Source of the DNA: Sulfitobacter sp. DFL-14
GTDB taxonomy: Bacteria; Pseudomonadota; Alphaproteobacteria; Rhodobacterales; Rhodobacteraceae
DNA length: 48,792 bases
Assembly (NCBI RefSeq): GCF_003335585.1
Contig: NZ_QBFD01000028.1
Coordinates: 1-48,792 of the forward strand
Direction: 5' to 3'
Part shown: in pieces, positions 1 to 7,426 of the stretch
How positions within the stretch are numbered: the stretch's first letter is position 1
Layout: each line of letters starts with the position of its first letter
Position numbers and translations under genes: made by a program
Notes under the pieces: generated by a model
Seen by the model: only the letters and a program-made list of their open reading frames with translations
What the model was told of the DNA's origin: nothing
The model's database searches: none

Positions 1-1
1 G

Positions 2-1393
2 CTGCGCCGGCTTCGCCTGTCTCGCCTGTCGGGTGAAACGCTGACCGCCCTGCGCGAGGGTAAGATCACCCTCGATGTCGCCCAGGTGCTCACCCTGACC
101 GACACCCTGCCCCGCGAGATGGAGGCGTTGAACCTTGCAACCGACCAAGGCTTCAACGCTGACCGCCTGCGCCGCCAGCTGCTCGAAGGAAACGTGCCCT
201 CCAACGACCGACGGGTCAAATACATCGGGTTGGACCTCTACAAGGCCGAAGGCGGCAAGATGGACGAGGATCTGTTCACCGATCAATCGGTCCTGCACAA
301 CGTCGAACTGGTCGACAAGCTGTTCAAGACAAAGCTGACAAAGGCCGCCGAGGATCTGCAAGAAGCAGAAGGGTTTGCACAGGTCGCGCCCATCTTCGAA
401 ACCTGGCTGGGCTATCAGCACACCGAAGGAATGCGCCGTATTTACCGGGAGTCGATCGACCTGCCCGCCGCGGATGAAGAGCGGTACAACGACCTCTGCG
501 AGATGGGCAATGAGCAGGAATTCACACCCGAGGAAGAAGCCGAATTCGACGCGCTTGAAGCCCGGATGGCTGGCGATTACGACGACGATGAACGCAGCGC
601 TGCTACGGCTTTTATCCTTGTCGATCACCATGGCAAACTGGAGATGGCGGGTGCATATCTCCCCATGAAGCCAACCTCTTCTGGCAGCGGCCACGATGCC
701 AGCGGTGGCCAGGTCGCGGCAAAGCCGTCGATCACGCAGGGCGGTATCGACGATTTGCACATCATCCAGCGGCTGGCGCTGCAGACCGAAATGCTGCGCC
801 GACCGGATCTCGCCATCGATCTGCTGGCCTTCCAACTCTGGAACGAAATGCCCAGCTTTTCCGGGGCGTTCAACGTCAGAGCCGAAGAACAGACGTCAAT
901 GCCTTCGGCCACCGATGCGATCACCATCGACAAGCGCATCACTGGCGAGGACGACGAACCACTGAAACCGCTGGGTGAGGACATTGCAGCCGCCTTCACG
1001 GCCTTTCTGGACAAGGGCAAGAAGCACCGCAATACCGTGCTGACAGAGGCCCTGGTGCGCTGCATGAACAGCCCCTTCGCTGCCCGCATCAACGCGGCGC
1101 TGCTCCAGTCGCTGGAGATCTCGCCCCGCAGCATCTGGACACCCACGGCCGAGAACTTCTTCAAGGCTTGCCGGTCCGAAACCCTGGACAGCATCTGGCG
1201 CGAACTGGTGATCACCGAAGACCGCACGGACCAGATGGAACGCTTCGCAAAGCTGAAGGTCGGCGAGAAGCGCAAGGAGCTGGAGGAGCTGTTCAACGAT
1301 ACCGGCACACAGGAGGCCCTTGGCCTCAGCCGGACAGAGATTGCCGCGATCGACGCGTGGTTGCCGGACGCGATCAAGGGAGCCTTGACATGA
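2..1393 (+). CDS. ParB/RepB-like nuclease-HTH protein, 5' truncated by window edge
   Basis: The frame is open to the first bases of the window, so the N-terminus, where the ParB nuclease domain would lie, is missing. The visible part, about 463 residues, starts in a helix-turn-helix segment (RLSGETLTALREGKITLDVA) characteristic of ParB/Spo0J proteins, followed by a long acidic and charged C-terminal region not recognised as a known domain. In mobile elements such proteins act in partitioning or as DNA-binding regulators. Its stop overlaps the next start (ATGA). An internal GTG at 86 could be mistaken for the start, but the homology begins upstream of it. The family call is fairly secure; the exact role is inference. 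Confidence 0.7.
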   Translation: MRRLRLSRLSGETLTALREGKITLDVAQVLTLTDTLPREMEALNLATDQGFNADRLRRQLLEGNVPSNDRRVKYIGLDLYKAEGGKMDEDLFTDQSVLHNVELVDKLFKTKLTKAAEDLQEAEGFAQVAPIFETWLGYQHTEGMRRIYRESIDLPAADEERYNDLCEMGNEQEFTPEEEAEFDALEARMAGDYDDDERSAATAFILVDHHGKLEMAGAYLPMKPTSSGSGHDASGGQVAAKPSITQGGIDDLHIIQRLALQTEMLRRPDLAIDLLAFQLWNEMPSFSGAFNVRAEEQTSMPSATDAITIDKRITGEDDEPLKPLGEDIAAAFTAFLDKGKKHRNTVLTEALVRCMNSPFAARINAALLQSLEISPRSIWTPTAENFFKACRSETLDSIWRELVITEDRTDQMERFAKLKVGEKRKELEELFNDTGTQEALGLSRTEIAAIDAWLPDAIKGALT

Positions 1394-1929
1394 TCGTTAC
1401 CCAGGAATGGACCCACCAGCTCACATGCATGCAGCAGACTGTACTGCTGACCGCAGTGCGCGGCCCGGATGGTGTCGCCAAATATCATCCTTCGAAGTTC
1501 ATGCTGCGCTGGTATCGCCGCTGCGTCCTGCTGGGTGCGCTGGATCACAACGTGTTCGAAAACCCGTTCGACCCGCGCGGAGGCAGTTTCACCGGCCCCA
1601 GCTTTGACGATCCAGCAGGCTTGTGCATGAAGGCGCTGCCGGGCAACGAGACGCCCGGTTGGCATGTCCCGATGCAAGAGGTCTTCGACAGCTACCTGCA
1701 ATCTCTGGATGAACTGCCCCACCACTTCCAGCTGCACTTCATGCACGCCGCCGAAATCGTCGGATACAAGCACCCCGATCCGCTGATCCGAAGCTGGTGG
1801 CACTACGTCTACCGCGAACTGGCAAACGATATGCACCTGAACATCGAAAGCGAGGCCGACCTCGACTACCGCCTTGGTGACAGTGAGGACCAGTGGCGCG
1901 AAAAGAGCAGCGAGGCGACACAGCGATGA
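1390..1929 (+). CDS. Hypothetical phage/island protein, 179 aa
   Basis: The ATG overlaps the ParB-like stop by 4 bp, implying translational coupling. The protein is rich in Trp, His and Tyr (for example KYHPSKFMLRWYRRCVL near residue 35), has no signal peptide or membrane segment and no catalytic motif I recognise. It has the look of the conserved unknowns found beside ParB-like genes in alphaproteobacterial prophages, but I cannot assign a family. An upstream in-frame ATG at 1168 lies inside the ParB-like gene and is rejected as a start. Confidence 0.65.
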   Translation: MIVTQEWTHQLTCMQQTVLLTAVRGPDGVAKYHPSKFMLRWYRRCVLLGALDHNVFENPFDPRGGSFTGPSFDDPAGLCMKALPGNETPGWHVPMQEVFDSYLQSLDELPHHFQLHFMHAAEIVGYKHPDPLIRSWWHYVYRELANDMHLNIESEADLDYRLGDSEDQWREKSSEATQR

Positions 1930-2243
1930 ACAGAACCCCACAAGACACCGCCGACATCGCGGCCCTGCCGGGGATCAAGGAAAGCGACCTGCGCCCCTGC
2001 CACTTCTGCGGCCAGCCGCTGGGCATCTTTTTCTATCGGATCAAACTAGAGCAGGCCGTAGTCGATCCCAAGGCAGCGCAGCGGCAAGTCGGACTGGGCA
2101 TGATGTTGGGCAGTGCCGCATTGGCCAGCGTCATGGGGCCGAATGACGACATCGCAAAGATCGTCAGCACATCCCGGCACCTGGTCTGCGCAGACTGCGC
2201 CGGGACCTTGCCGATCATCGCGGCACACGGGGAGGATGGCTGA
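1926..2243 (+). CDS. Hypothetical protein with two CxxC pairs, 105 aa
   Basis: The start overlaps the upstream stop by 4 bp (ATGA). Two CxxC knuckles at about residues 25-28 (CHFC) and 88-91 (CADC) could bind one zinc ion as a split zinc ribbon. Between them, residues 55-71 form a hydrophobic, glycine-rich stretch, which could be a short membrane hairpin or a buried helix. The function is not recognised. The next gene begins within its stop codon (TGATG). Confidence 0.6.
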   Translation: MNRTPQDTADIAALPGIKESDLRPCHFCGQPLGIFFYRIKLEQAVVDPKAAQRQVGLGMMLGSAALASVMGPNDDIAKIVSTSRHLVCADCAGTLPIIAAHGEDG

Positions 2244-2311
2244 TGCTGGACCTGCTCCTATGTGCTCTAATCGTGACCCTGCTGGGCCTGTTGATCGAGG
2301 TGGCGGGATGA
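2243..2311 (+). CDS. 22-residue single-pass membrane peptide
   Basis: A tiny reading frame sits exactly between two coupled genes. Its ATG shares one base with the upstream stop, and its TGA overlaps the next ATG. The product is almost entirely hydrophobic (LLLCALIVTLLGLLIEVAG) and fits one transmembrane helix. Support is positional: it keeps the run of overlapping start and stop codons unbroken. The function is unknown; a phage membrane micropeptide is only a guess. Confidence 0.45.
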   Translation: MLDLLLCALIVTLLGLLIEVAG

Positions 2312-2484
2312 CCGACGAAGCCAAAAAATGCAAAGTGTGCAATGGTCGTGGCGCGCTGCGTTGCGACTGTTGGCCGGGCGACTGCATCTGCGGAGGGGAC
2401 GACGAACCTTGCGAAGAATGCGAAGGCACAGGCTGGATATGGCCGGATGATTACTACCCCGGCAATCTGGAGGAACGGCCATGA
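2308..2484 (+). CDS. Small DnaJ-type zinc-finger protein, 58 aa
   Basis: The protein contains CKVCNGRG at residues 8-15 and CEECEGTG at 35-42, both matching the CxxCxGxG repeat of the DnaJ cysteine-rich domain, plus further cysteines at 19, 21, 26 and 28. That suffices for one or two zinc sites. It has no J domain, so it is not a DnaJ chaperone. It overlaps both neighbours by 4 bp. Stand-alone CxxCxGxG peptides are common in phage operons; their role is unknown. Confidence 0.65.
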   Translation: MTDEAKKCKVCNGRGALRCDCWPGDCICGGDDEPCEECEGTGWIWPDDYYPGNLEERP

Positions 2485-3587
2485 CCAACCAGACCAAGAT
2501 CGAATGGACGGACTTCACGGTCAATTTCTGGGAGGGCTGTCAGAAGGTCGGACCAGGTTGCGACCACTGCTATGCCGAGGCGCGCGACGTGCGATTCACC
2601 GGCGGATCGCATTGGGGGCCGGGCGCACCGCGCCGCAAGGTAAAGGGAGGCGTTGCCAAACTGCTAAAGATCAACCGGGATGCGCCGACGTTCCACGAGG
2701 CGCACGGCCACTGGCCGCGCGTGTTCTGTTCCAGCCTGTCGGACGTGTTTGACAATGCGGTCGATCGACTGTGGCGCGAAGAAGCTCTGCTGACGGTCCA
2801 GATTATGGTCGACACGCGAATTCAACTGCTGACCAAGCGCGTCGGAAACGTCGAGAAAATGGTAGAGGGATTGTGGCTGGGCGGATGGCCGCAGCATGTG
2901 GGCCTGATGATCACGGTGGTCAACCAGGCCGAGGCAGATCGCGACATTCCGAAGCTGCTGGACCTCAAGGCGCGGCTGGGTATCCCGTGGGTTGGCCTGT
3001 CCATGGAGCCGCTGTTGGGGCCGGTGGATCTGACAGCCATACCGGACCCGTCTGGATTGGCACATTCTCACATGGACGCCCTGCGCGGTAAATTTTGGAT
3101 GCCGCCCGAACACGTCGACTGGCCGACATCATCAAGGGCCATGGATGGGCGATTGAACGTCAATCTTTGTCCTTGGGTCGATTGGGTGATCGTCGGCGGC
3201 GAAAGCGGCCCGAACGCGCGCCCGATGCACCCCGATTGGGTGCGGTCATTGCGCGACCAGTGCGCGGCTGCTGGCACGCCGTTCCTGTTCAAGCAATGGG
3301 GTGAGTGGAAACCGGTCAGCGACATGACCGAAGACGAATACAGGCCCCTCTATCGGTCGAACCGGAAAGCGCGTGACTACGAGCGCCAGGAGATAATTGA
3401 CGATCTTTATGGGGAAACCTGCACCGTCCCAACCCTGTCCCTGCAACTCGATGGTGAACACAAAGACACGCTCGACATAGGCGCATGGGGGAAAGGTGCA
3501 ATGATGGCATTCAAAGTCGGCAAAAAGCGCGCCGGTCGCCTGCTCGATGGCATCGAGCACAACGGATTTCCGGGGGCGCTGACATGA
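2481..3587 (+). CDS. Phage Gp37/Gp68 family protein (DUF5131), 368 aa
   Basis: The N-terminus TKIEWTDFTVNFWEGC and the cysteine cluster C20-x6-C27-x2-C30 followed by YAE are diagnostic of the DUF5131 family. The core (LLTKR, WVGLSMEPLLGP, VIVGGESG, FKQWGEW) continues the family pattern across the full length. The three clustered cysteines resemble a metal or Fe-S site, and a radical-SAM-like role has the right shape, but spacing differs from CxxxCxxC, so the activity is inference. It is coupled at both ends (ATGA), and the DUF4326 gene follows directly. Confidence 0.85.
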   Translation: MTNQTKIEWTDFTVNFWEGCQKVGPGCDHCYAEARDVRFTGGSHWGPGAPRRKVKGGVAKLLKINRDAPTFHEAHGHWPRVFCSSLSDVFDNAVDRLWREEALLTVQIMVDTRIQLLTKRVGNVEKMVEGLWLGGWPQHVGLMITVVNQAEADRDIPKLLDLKARLGIPWVGLSMEPLLGPVDLTAIPDPSGLAHSHMDALRGKFWMPPEHVDWPTSSRAMDGRLNVNLCPWVDWVIVGGESGPNARPMHPDWVRSLRDQCAAAGTPFLFKQWGEWKPVSDMTEDEYRPLYRSNRKARDYERQEIIDDLYGETCTVPTLSLQLDGEHKDTLDIGAWGKGAMMAFKVGKKRAGRLLDGIEHNGFPGALT

Positions 3588-3925
3588 CCCCGGCCCGGAT
3601 CCAGCTGCGCCGCACAAAGGGATGGCGCATGCCACCGAACACCATCAACGTCGCGCGCGGTCCTGGCAGGATCTGGGGCAATCCATTTATCGTCGGCGTC
3701 CACGGTGATGCTGCAACCTGCGTAAAGCGGTTCGAGGATCTGGCAACCGGGCTGATCGACACAGCGACTCAACCGGCGCCCGCCTACGCCGACCAGGCGA
3801 ACACCCAGCACACCCTGCGCACCCGCCTGCATGAACTGCGAGGCAAGAACCTTGCCTGCTGGTGCGCGCCCGACGCGCCCTGTCACGCTGACGTGCTGCT
3901 GAAACTGGCAAACCGGGAGTCCTGA
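3584..3925 (+). CDS. DUF4326 domain protein, 113 aa
   Basis: The sequence shows the family hallmarks: an N-terminal RTKGWRMPPNTINVARG followed by IWGNPF, and a C-terminal LACWCAPDAPCHADVLL containing Cys and His residues that could bind a metal. DUF4326 proteins are small single-domain proteins frequent in prophages and plasmids, with no established activity. The start overlaps the DUF5131 stop (ATGA), so the two are probably made together. The ATG was chosen by coupling; an in-frame start at 3485 lies inside the upstream gene. Confidence 0.85.
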   Translation: MTPARIQLRRTKGWRMPPNTINVARGPGRIWGNPFIVGVHGDAATCVKRFEDLATGLIDTATQPAPAYADQANTQHTLRTRLHELRGKNLACWCAPDAPCHADVLLKLANRES

Positions 3926-3926
3926 C

Positions 3927-4154
3927 ATGTCGCAACCGCCCGAGTATTGCAGCATCAAGACGCTCGCGCGCGAGCTTGACTGCTCTGTCTCCACGGTTGA
4001 AAGCTACACGAACCGCGGGCTATTGCCGCAGCCCAAGAAACGCGGCACCCTGGTGCGATGGAAATGGTCCGAGGTGCAAGAGATGATGGATGGTCTAAAA
4101 GAGGTTGACCAAGAGACACAGGATCCGATCCTGCGCGCCATCCATGCCAGCTGA
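3927..4154 (+). CDS. AlpA/MerR-like HTH protein, probable excisionase, 75 aa
   Basis: Residues 9-50 read as a winged helix-turn-helix of the AlpA/MerR type (IKTLARELDCSVSTVESY, then GLLPQPKKRG and an R-W-K wing). It starts 1 bp after the DUF4326 stop, and its end overlaps the integrase start. Position directly upstream of int and small size fit an excisionase or directionality factor that bends att DNA, but a transcriptional regulator of the element is equally possible. Confidence 0.7.
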   Translation: MSQPPEYCSIKTLARELDCSVSTVESYTNRGLLPQPKKRGTLVRWKWSEVQEMMDGLKEVDQETQDPILRAIHAS

Positions 4155-5247
4155 TATCGCCCTCGATAAGTATGTTCAGCCAAAGAAGGCGCGCGGTCGC
4201 CTCTATTACTATTTCCGGGTGGTGAGATCCGATCGCACTGAGTTCAGGAAACCGCTGCCCCACCCATTCGACGACGGATACCGCGCCGCCTACAGACTGG
4301 CGCACATTGAATGCTTCGGAAATCCGCCGATCGATCTCAATCCACGTGACGACCTCGGGTTTCACACGCTGATCGAACAGCACAAGGCCCACCCGAAATA
4401 CCTCAACCTGAGCAAGGACAGCCGGAAGCTACGGGATCTCGCCTGTGAGCTGCTGCTGTCGACATTCGGAGATTTCCTGCCGGCCGACATCCGGCCGCTG
4501 CACATGCAGGCGCTCTATGACAAACTGGCCGTGCGGCCTCCGACCGCGAACCGCCGGATGGATGATTGTTCGGCCGTCTTCGCCTGGGGGCGTCGTCGAG
4601 GGTTTTGTGACATGAACCCCTGCGAGCGGATCGAGCGTGTCCAGACCGATGGTGGATACGAGCCATGGCCTGCCTGGGCGATCGAGAAGCTGATGACAGA
4701 GGGCCAGCCTCATATCGTCAAGGCGGCCGTCGCTGCAATATACACTGGCCAACGGCGCGCCGACTGCCTCCAGCAGCTGCGCCCGTCGCAGGTCTCCGAT
4801 GGCGTCTGGTATGTGCGCCAGGGCAAGACTGGCAATCCCACACCTGTGCCGCTACATCCGATGGTCTTGGCCATGGTCGATCTGCACAATGAAGAAATGC
4901 GGTTGGCCGGTCGGATCGATCCCAATATTCCGGTGCTCAAGACATCACGCGGGAAGCCTTGGGCGTCCGGGTTCGGTGCGTCCTGGTCAAAAGAGCTCGT
5001 GCGTCTGAAGCTGCACAAGGTCGAGCCGCGACTGACTTTTCACGGGTTCCGCACCACCAATGCGACACTGATCGGCAACGCGGTGGCGAAGAGCGAGGTG
5101 ATTTTCGGCGGCATCGAGCGGGTGAAATCCATGCTGGGGCACCTGTCGGGTCGCATGGCAGAGCACTACGCGCGTCGGGCGATTCAGGAGCACACGAACG
5201 CCGAAACCATCCTGCTGCTGCCCGATTTTGGGAAACACATTTCCTGA
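4144..5247 (+). CDS. Tyrosine-type site-specific integrase, 367 aa
   Basis: This protein catalyses recombination between attP and attB. The catalytic set of the tyrosine recombinase family is visible: R204 (TGQRRAD), K228 (QGKTG), H300-x-x-R303 (TFHGFRTT), H333 (MLGHLS) and nucleophile Y342 (AEHYARR). Residues 1-130 form the N-terminal and SAM-like core-binding region. I chose ATG 4144, overlapping the upstream gene by 11 bp, over an ATG at 4105 that would overlap it by 50 bp. Its 3' end lies 66 bp from tRNA-Val(TAC), the likely target. Confidence 0.92.
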   Translation: MPADIALDKYVQPKKARGRLYYYFRVVRSDRTEFRKPLPHPFDDGYRAAYRLAHIECFGNPPIDLNPRDDLGFHTLIEQHKAHPKYLNLSKDSRKLRDLACELLLSTFGDFLPADIRPLHMQALYDKLAVRPPTANRRMDDCSAVFAWGRRRGFCDMNPCERIERVQTDGGYEPWPAWAIEKLMTEGQPHIVKAAVAAIYTGQRRADCLQQLRPSQVSDGVWYVRQGKTGNPTPVPLHPMVLAMVDLHNEEMRLAGRIDPNIPVLKTSRGKPWASGFGASWSKELVRLKLHKVEPRLTFHGFRTTNATLIGNAVAKSEVIFGGIERVKSMLGHLSGRMAEHYARRAIQEHTNAETILLLPDFGKHIS

Positions 5248-5313
5248 ATTGGGAAACAAGAACAAACCGGAACGCATTTCGCGTCAATTCACTAAGCAAT
5301 TTCAGGTGGTTAA

Positions 5314-5389
<76 letters not shown>

Positions 5390-5424
5390 GGCCCGGCTCT
5401 CTTAGCGCAAGGCGGGGGGCGGCT

Positions 5425-5997
5425 TCAAGCCCCTAAAGTCAGTCGGGTTTGCACCCCGCCATCAACGTAGAAAACAACCCCCTGCCCGCCGTCGATGGCG
5501 CGCAGATCGCGGGGCGGGCGGCCGGTCAGGATCAGGCGCAGCATGCGTGAGGTGATGCCATGGGTCACCAGCACCGAGGGCTGCGTCAGCCGCGCCAGAA
5601 AGGCGCTGCAGCGGTCGTGCAGGGCCGCCAGCCCCTCGCCCCCCGGCGCCAGATCATAAAGCGCGAAACCGTCCTGCGCACCGGTCTGCGCGATCAGATC
5701 GGCGCGGGTTTCCCCGGCCCAGCCGCCGAGGCCGATTTCGGCCAGCGCCGCTTCGGTCTGCAAGGGGCCTGGAACGGCTTGCATCACGATGCGGGCGGTC
5801 TGCACCGCCCGGCCCTGCGGGCTGCTGAGGAGCTGGAATCCGGTCAGGTCGCGTGCCGCCAGGATCCGGCGCTGGGTCTCGGCCTGGGCCCTGCCCCGGT
5901 CAGTCAGATCGGCGTGGAAATGGCCCTGCAAGCGGCCCGAGGCGTTCCAGGTCGTCTCGCCGTGGCGCAGGATATAGAGCGGCGGCATCCGGCTCAC
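5425..5997 (-). CDS. Histidine phosphatase family protein, 190 aa
   Basis: A branch-1 histidine phosphatase (phosphoglycerate-mutase-like fold). The RHGET signature is at residues 11-15 with the phosphorylated His at 12. It is followed by SSPQGRAVQTA near residue 60, an acid/base Glu in AEIGLGGWAGE, and the second catalytic His in LVTHG. The likely activity is phosphomonoesterase on a small metabolite; the substrate cannot be told. It starts with GTG overlapping the stop of the upstream paralogue; an ATG three codons later is an alternative. No signal peptide, so cytoplasmic. Confidence 0.88.
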   Translation of the reverse strand: MSRMPPLYILRHGETTWNASGRLQGHFHADLTDRGRAQAETQRRILAARDLTGFQLLSSPQGRAVQTARIVMQAVPGPLQTEAALAEIGLGGWAGETRADLIAQTGAQDGFALYDLAPGGEGLAALHDRCSAFLARLTQPSVLVTHGITSRMLRLILTGRPPRDLRAIDGGQGVVFYVDGGVQTRLTLGA

Positions 5998-6575
5998 TCC
6001 GGCGGGTCCAGCCGTGTCTCCACCCCGTTTTCAAGCAGGTAGACACAGCCCTGCAGGTTCGACAGGCTGCCTGCCTCGGCCAGCGGCAGGCCACAGGCCT
6101 CGGCCCGCAACACCTGTCCCAGCAGCCCATGTGAGACAATGACAGTGGGGCGGTCGAGGCCGCGCATGAAGTCACGGATGCGGGTGTGAAACGCCGTCAG
6201 CCCCTCGCCGCCCTCGGCTGCTTCGTAGATTTCAAGCGCTGTGGGATCGGTGGCCGCCCAGTCGGGATGTCTGGCCATGATCTCGTCGCGCAGCAGCCCC
6301 TGCCAGCGGCCCGCGTGGATTTCCATCAGCCGCGGGTCGGTCTGATAGGGCCTTTGCCCCAGTGCGATATCCGCCGTCTGCCGTGCCCGGCCAAGCGGAG
6401 AGGCAAAAAGCGCCGGCTCATCTCCAAGGATCGGGGGCATCAGAACCGCCTGCCGCCGTGCCTCTGCCAGCCCCTGGTCGGTCAGCGGGGAATCGAGCTG
6501 GCCCTGCAGCCTCGATACCTTGTTCCATTCCGTTTGGCCGTGGCGCAGGAACCAGATTTTCGGATATGTCGTCAC
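5994..6575 (-). CDS. Histidine phosphatase family protein, 193 aa
   Basis: A second branch-1 histidine phosphatase, paralogous to the downstream gene and overlapping it by 4 bp. It has the RHGQTEWN catalytic motif near residue 10, SPLGRARQTAD near 60, MEIHAGRWQG with the acid/base Glu, and IVSHGLLG with the second His. The open frame runs to 6830, but the upstream part is low-quality sequence crossing intergenic DNA. The GTG at 6575 (VTTYPKIWFLRHG) gives the normal family length and is preferred. The substrate is unknown. Confidence 0.85.
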   Translation of the reverse strand: MTTYPKIWFLRHGQTEWNKVSRLQGQLDSPLTDQGLAEARRQAVLMPPILGDEPALFASPLGRARQTADIALGQRPYQTDPRLMEIHAGRWQGLLRDEIMARHPDWAATDPTALEIYEAAEGGEGLTAFHTRIRDFMRGLDRPTVIVSHGLLGQVLRAEACGLPLAEAGSLSNLQGCVYLLENGVETRLDPPE

Positions 6576-6887
6576 GTGATTGCCGCCTGCGTCGTTCCGT
6601 CGGGTGCAGACAGCCATATCCGGGGTGTTGCCGGATGGAAATGCCAAATTCCAACGCAGGTGTTGGCGGTGGGTTGGTTGGGTCCCGCCTGCCGGTCGTG
6701 ACCAGGTTGATCGTCTGTGTGCGGGGCGGGCAGGTGAACTGACGATACGGATATCGGAGCGGAAAGCGCCGATAGGCGAAGGTTCGATAGAGCCCACTTG
6801 AACCATAAGGTTGCGCGCAAGCCGGGCCATCGCCTGCCCGGGGTGGGCGATGCTGGCTTGTGTTCATGCCACTTTATTTTTCAACCA
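6576..6887. other. Intergenic stretch between the phosphatase genes and the tRNA array
   Basis: No coding sequence is supported here. Reading frames on both strands are shadows with no ribosome site or recognisable product. The right part, 6818-6887, is one copy of a 73-bp dispersed repeat also present at 18511-18583. The remainder must hold the promoter of the two phosphatase genes, but no convincing box stands out. Confidence 0.5.
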
Positions 6888-6890
6888 TGA
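6818..6890. repeat. 73-bp dispersed repeat, copy 1
   Basis: It matches 18511-18583 over 73 positions without gaps, with six differences by eye. The core is an imperfect palindrome with ATCGCC and GGCGAT arms around a C/G-rich centre, followed by TGTTCATGCCACTT and an AT-rich tail ending CAACCATGA. Both copies are intergenic and in the same orientation. The last three bases coincide with the start of the tRNA-derived tandem array. The type resembles REP-like intergenic elements; the family is not identified. Confidence 0.7.
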
Positions 6891-7320
6891 CCCAGAGTGC
6901 CCGCAGGGCGCGCGTCGGTCAGGCTATCAGCAGGCCACCCGGCCAGATCACACGAAACGCGAGGAAAAATGGTGGGTGATAAGAGATTTGAACTCCTGAC
7001 CCAGAGTGCCCGCAGGGTGCGCGTCGGTCAGGCTCTCAGCAAGCCACCCGGTCAGATCAAACGAAACGCGAGGAAAAATGGTGGGTGATAAGAGATTTAA
7101 CTCCTGACCCAGAGTGCCCGCAGGGCGCGCGTCGGTCAGGCTCTCAGCAAGCCACCCGGTCAGATCAAACGAAACGCGAGGAAAATGGTGGGTGATAAGA
7201 GATTTAACTCCTGACCCAGAGTGCCCGCAGGGTGCGCGTCGGTCAGGCTCTCAGCAAGCCACCCGGTCAGATCAAACGAAACGCGAGGAAAAATGGTGGG
7301 TGATAAGAGATTTGAACTCC
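6888..7320 (-). repeat. Tandem array of four 107-109 bp units containing the 3' end of tRNA-Val
   Basis: The units are 6888-6996, 6997-7104, 7105-7211 and 7212-7320. Read on the minus strand, each has the last 30-31 nt of the adjacent tRNA-Val(CAC), namely the complete T-arm, 3' acceptor strand and CCA, followed by about 77 nt of trailer. The copy at 7294-7324 is the true tRNA end; copies at 6970-7000, 7079-7108 and 7186-7215 are truncated pseudo-ends. The two at 7079 and 7186 lack one T-loop base. CCTGACC/GGTCAGG arms (for example 6995-7001 and 7026-7032) form a hairpin at each junction. Confidence 0.9.
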
Positions 7321-7368
7321 TGACATCTTCGATGTGAACGAAGCGCTCTACCACTGAGCTAATCACCC
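7294..7368 (-). tRNA. tRNA-Val (anticodon CAC)
   Basis: The minus strand gives acceptor stem GGGTGAT/ATCACCC, D-arm GCTC/GAGC, anticodon stem CTTCG/CGAAG around TTCACAT (anticodon CAC, codon GTG), T-arm with TTCAAAT loop, and an encoded CCA at 7294-7296. Its 31-nt 3' end is the seed of the tandem array immediately downstream. It reads codon GTG, complementing the TAC isoacceptor 2 kb away. Confidence 0.95.
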
Positions 7369-7426
7369 TTGCCGCGCGAATTAGACAATCGCGCGGGCCG
7401 TTGCAAGAGGAGATGCGAAAAAGCTG

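Larger units (their letters stand above)
1..5313. mobile_element. Integrase-proximal end of a prophage or integrative element inserted at tRNA-Val(TAC)
   Basis: Eight genes, all on the plus strand with almost no spacers, run from the left window edge to a tyrosine integrase. The integrase stops 66 bp from the CCA end of tRNA-Val(TAC). Integration into a tRNA 3' end with int adjacent is the usual layout for tyrosine-recombinase elements. Gp37/Gp68, DUF4326, AlpA/Xis-like and ParB-like proteins are typical phage or island cargo. The other end lies outside the window, so the size and the second att copy cannot be seen. No capsid or tail gene is visible, so phage versus ICE is undecided. Confidence 0.75.

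Noticed and set aside
6888..7320. CRISPR array
   Set aside because: The 30-31 bp repeated part is tRNA sequence and the intervening spacers are also near-identical, which is a simple tandem repeat.
6897..7366. Short ORFs across the tRNA array encoding VGDKRFELLT-like peptides
   Set aside because: They are translations antisense to, or through, the tRNA-Val 3' end and its repeats; such frames are a known annotation artefact.
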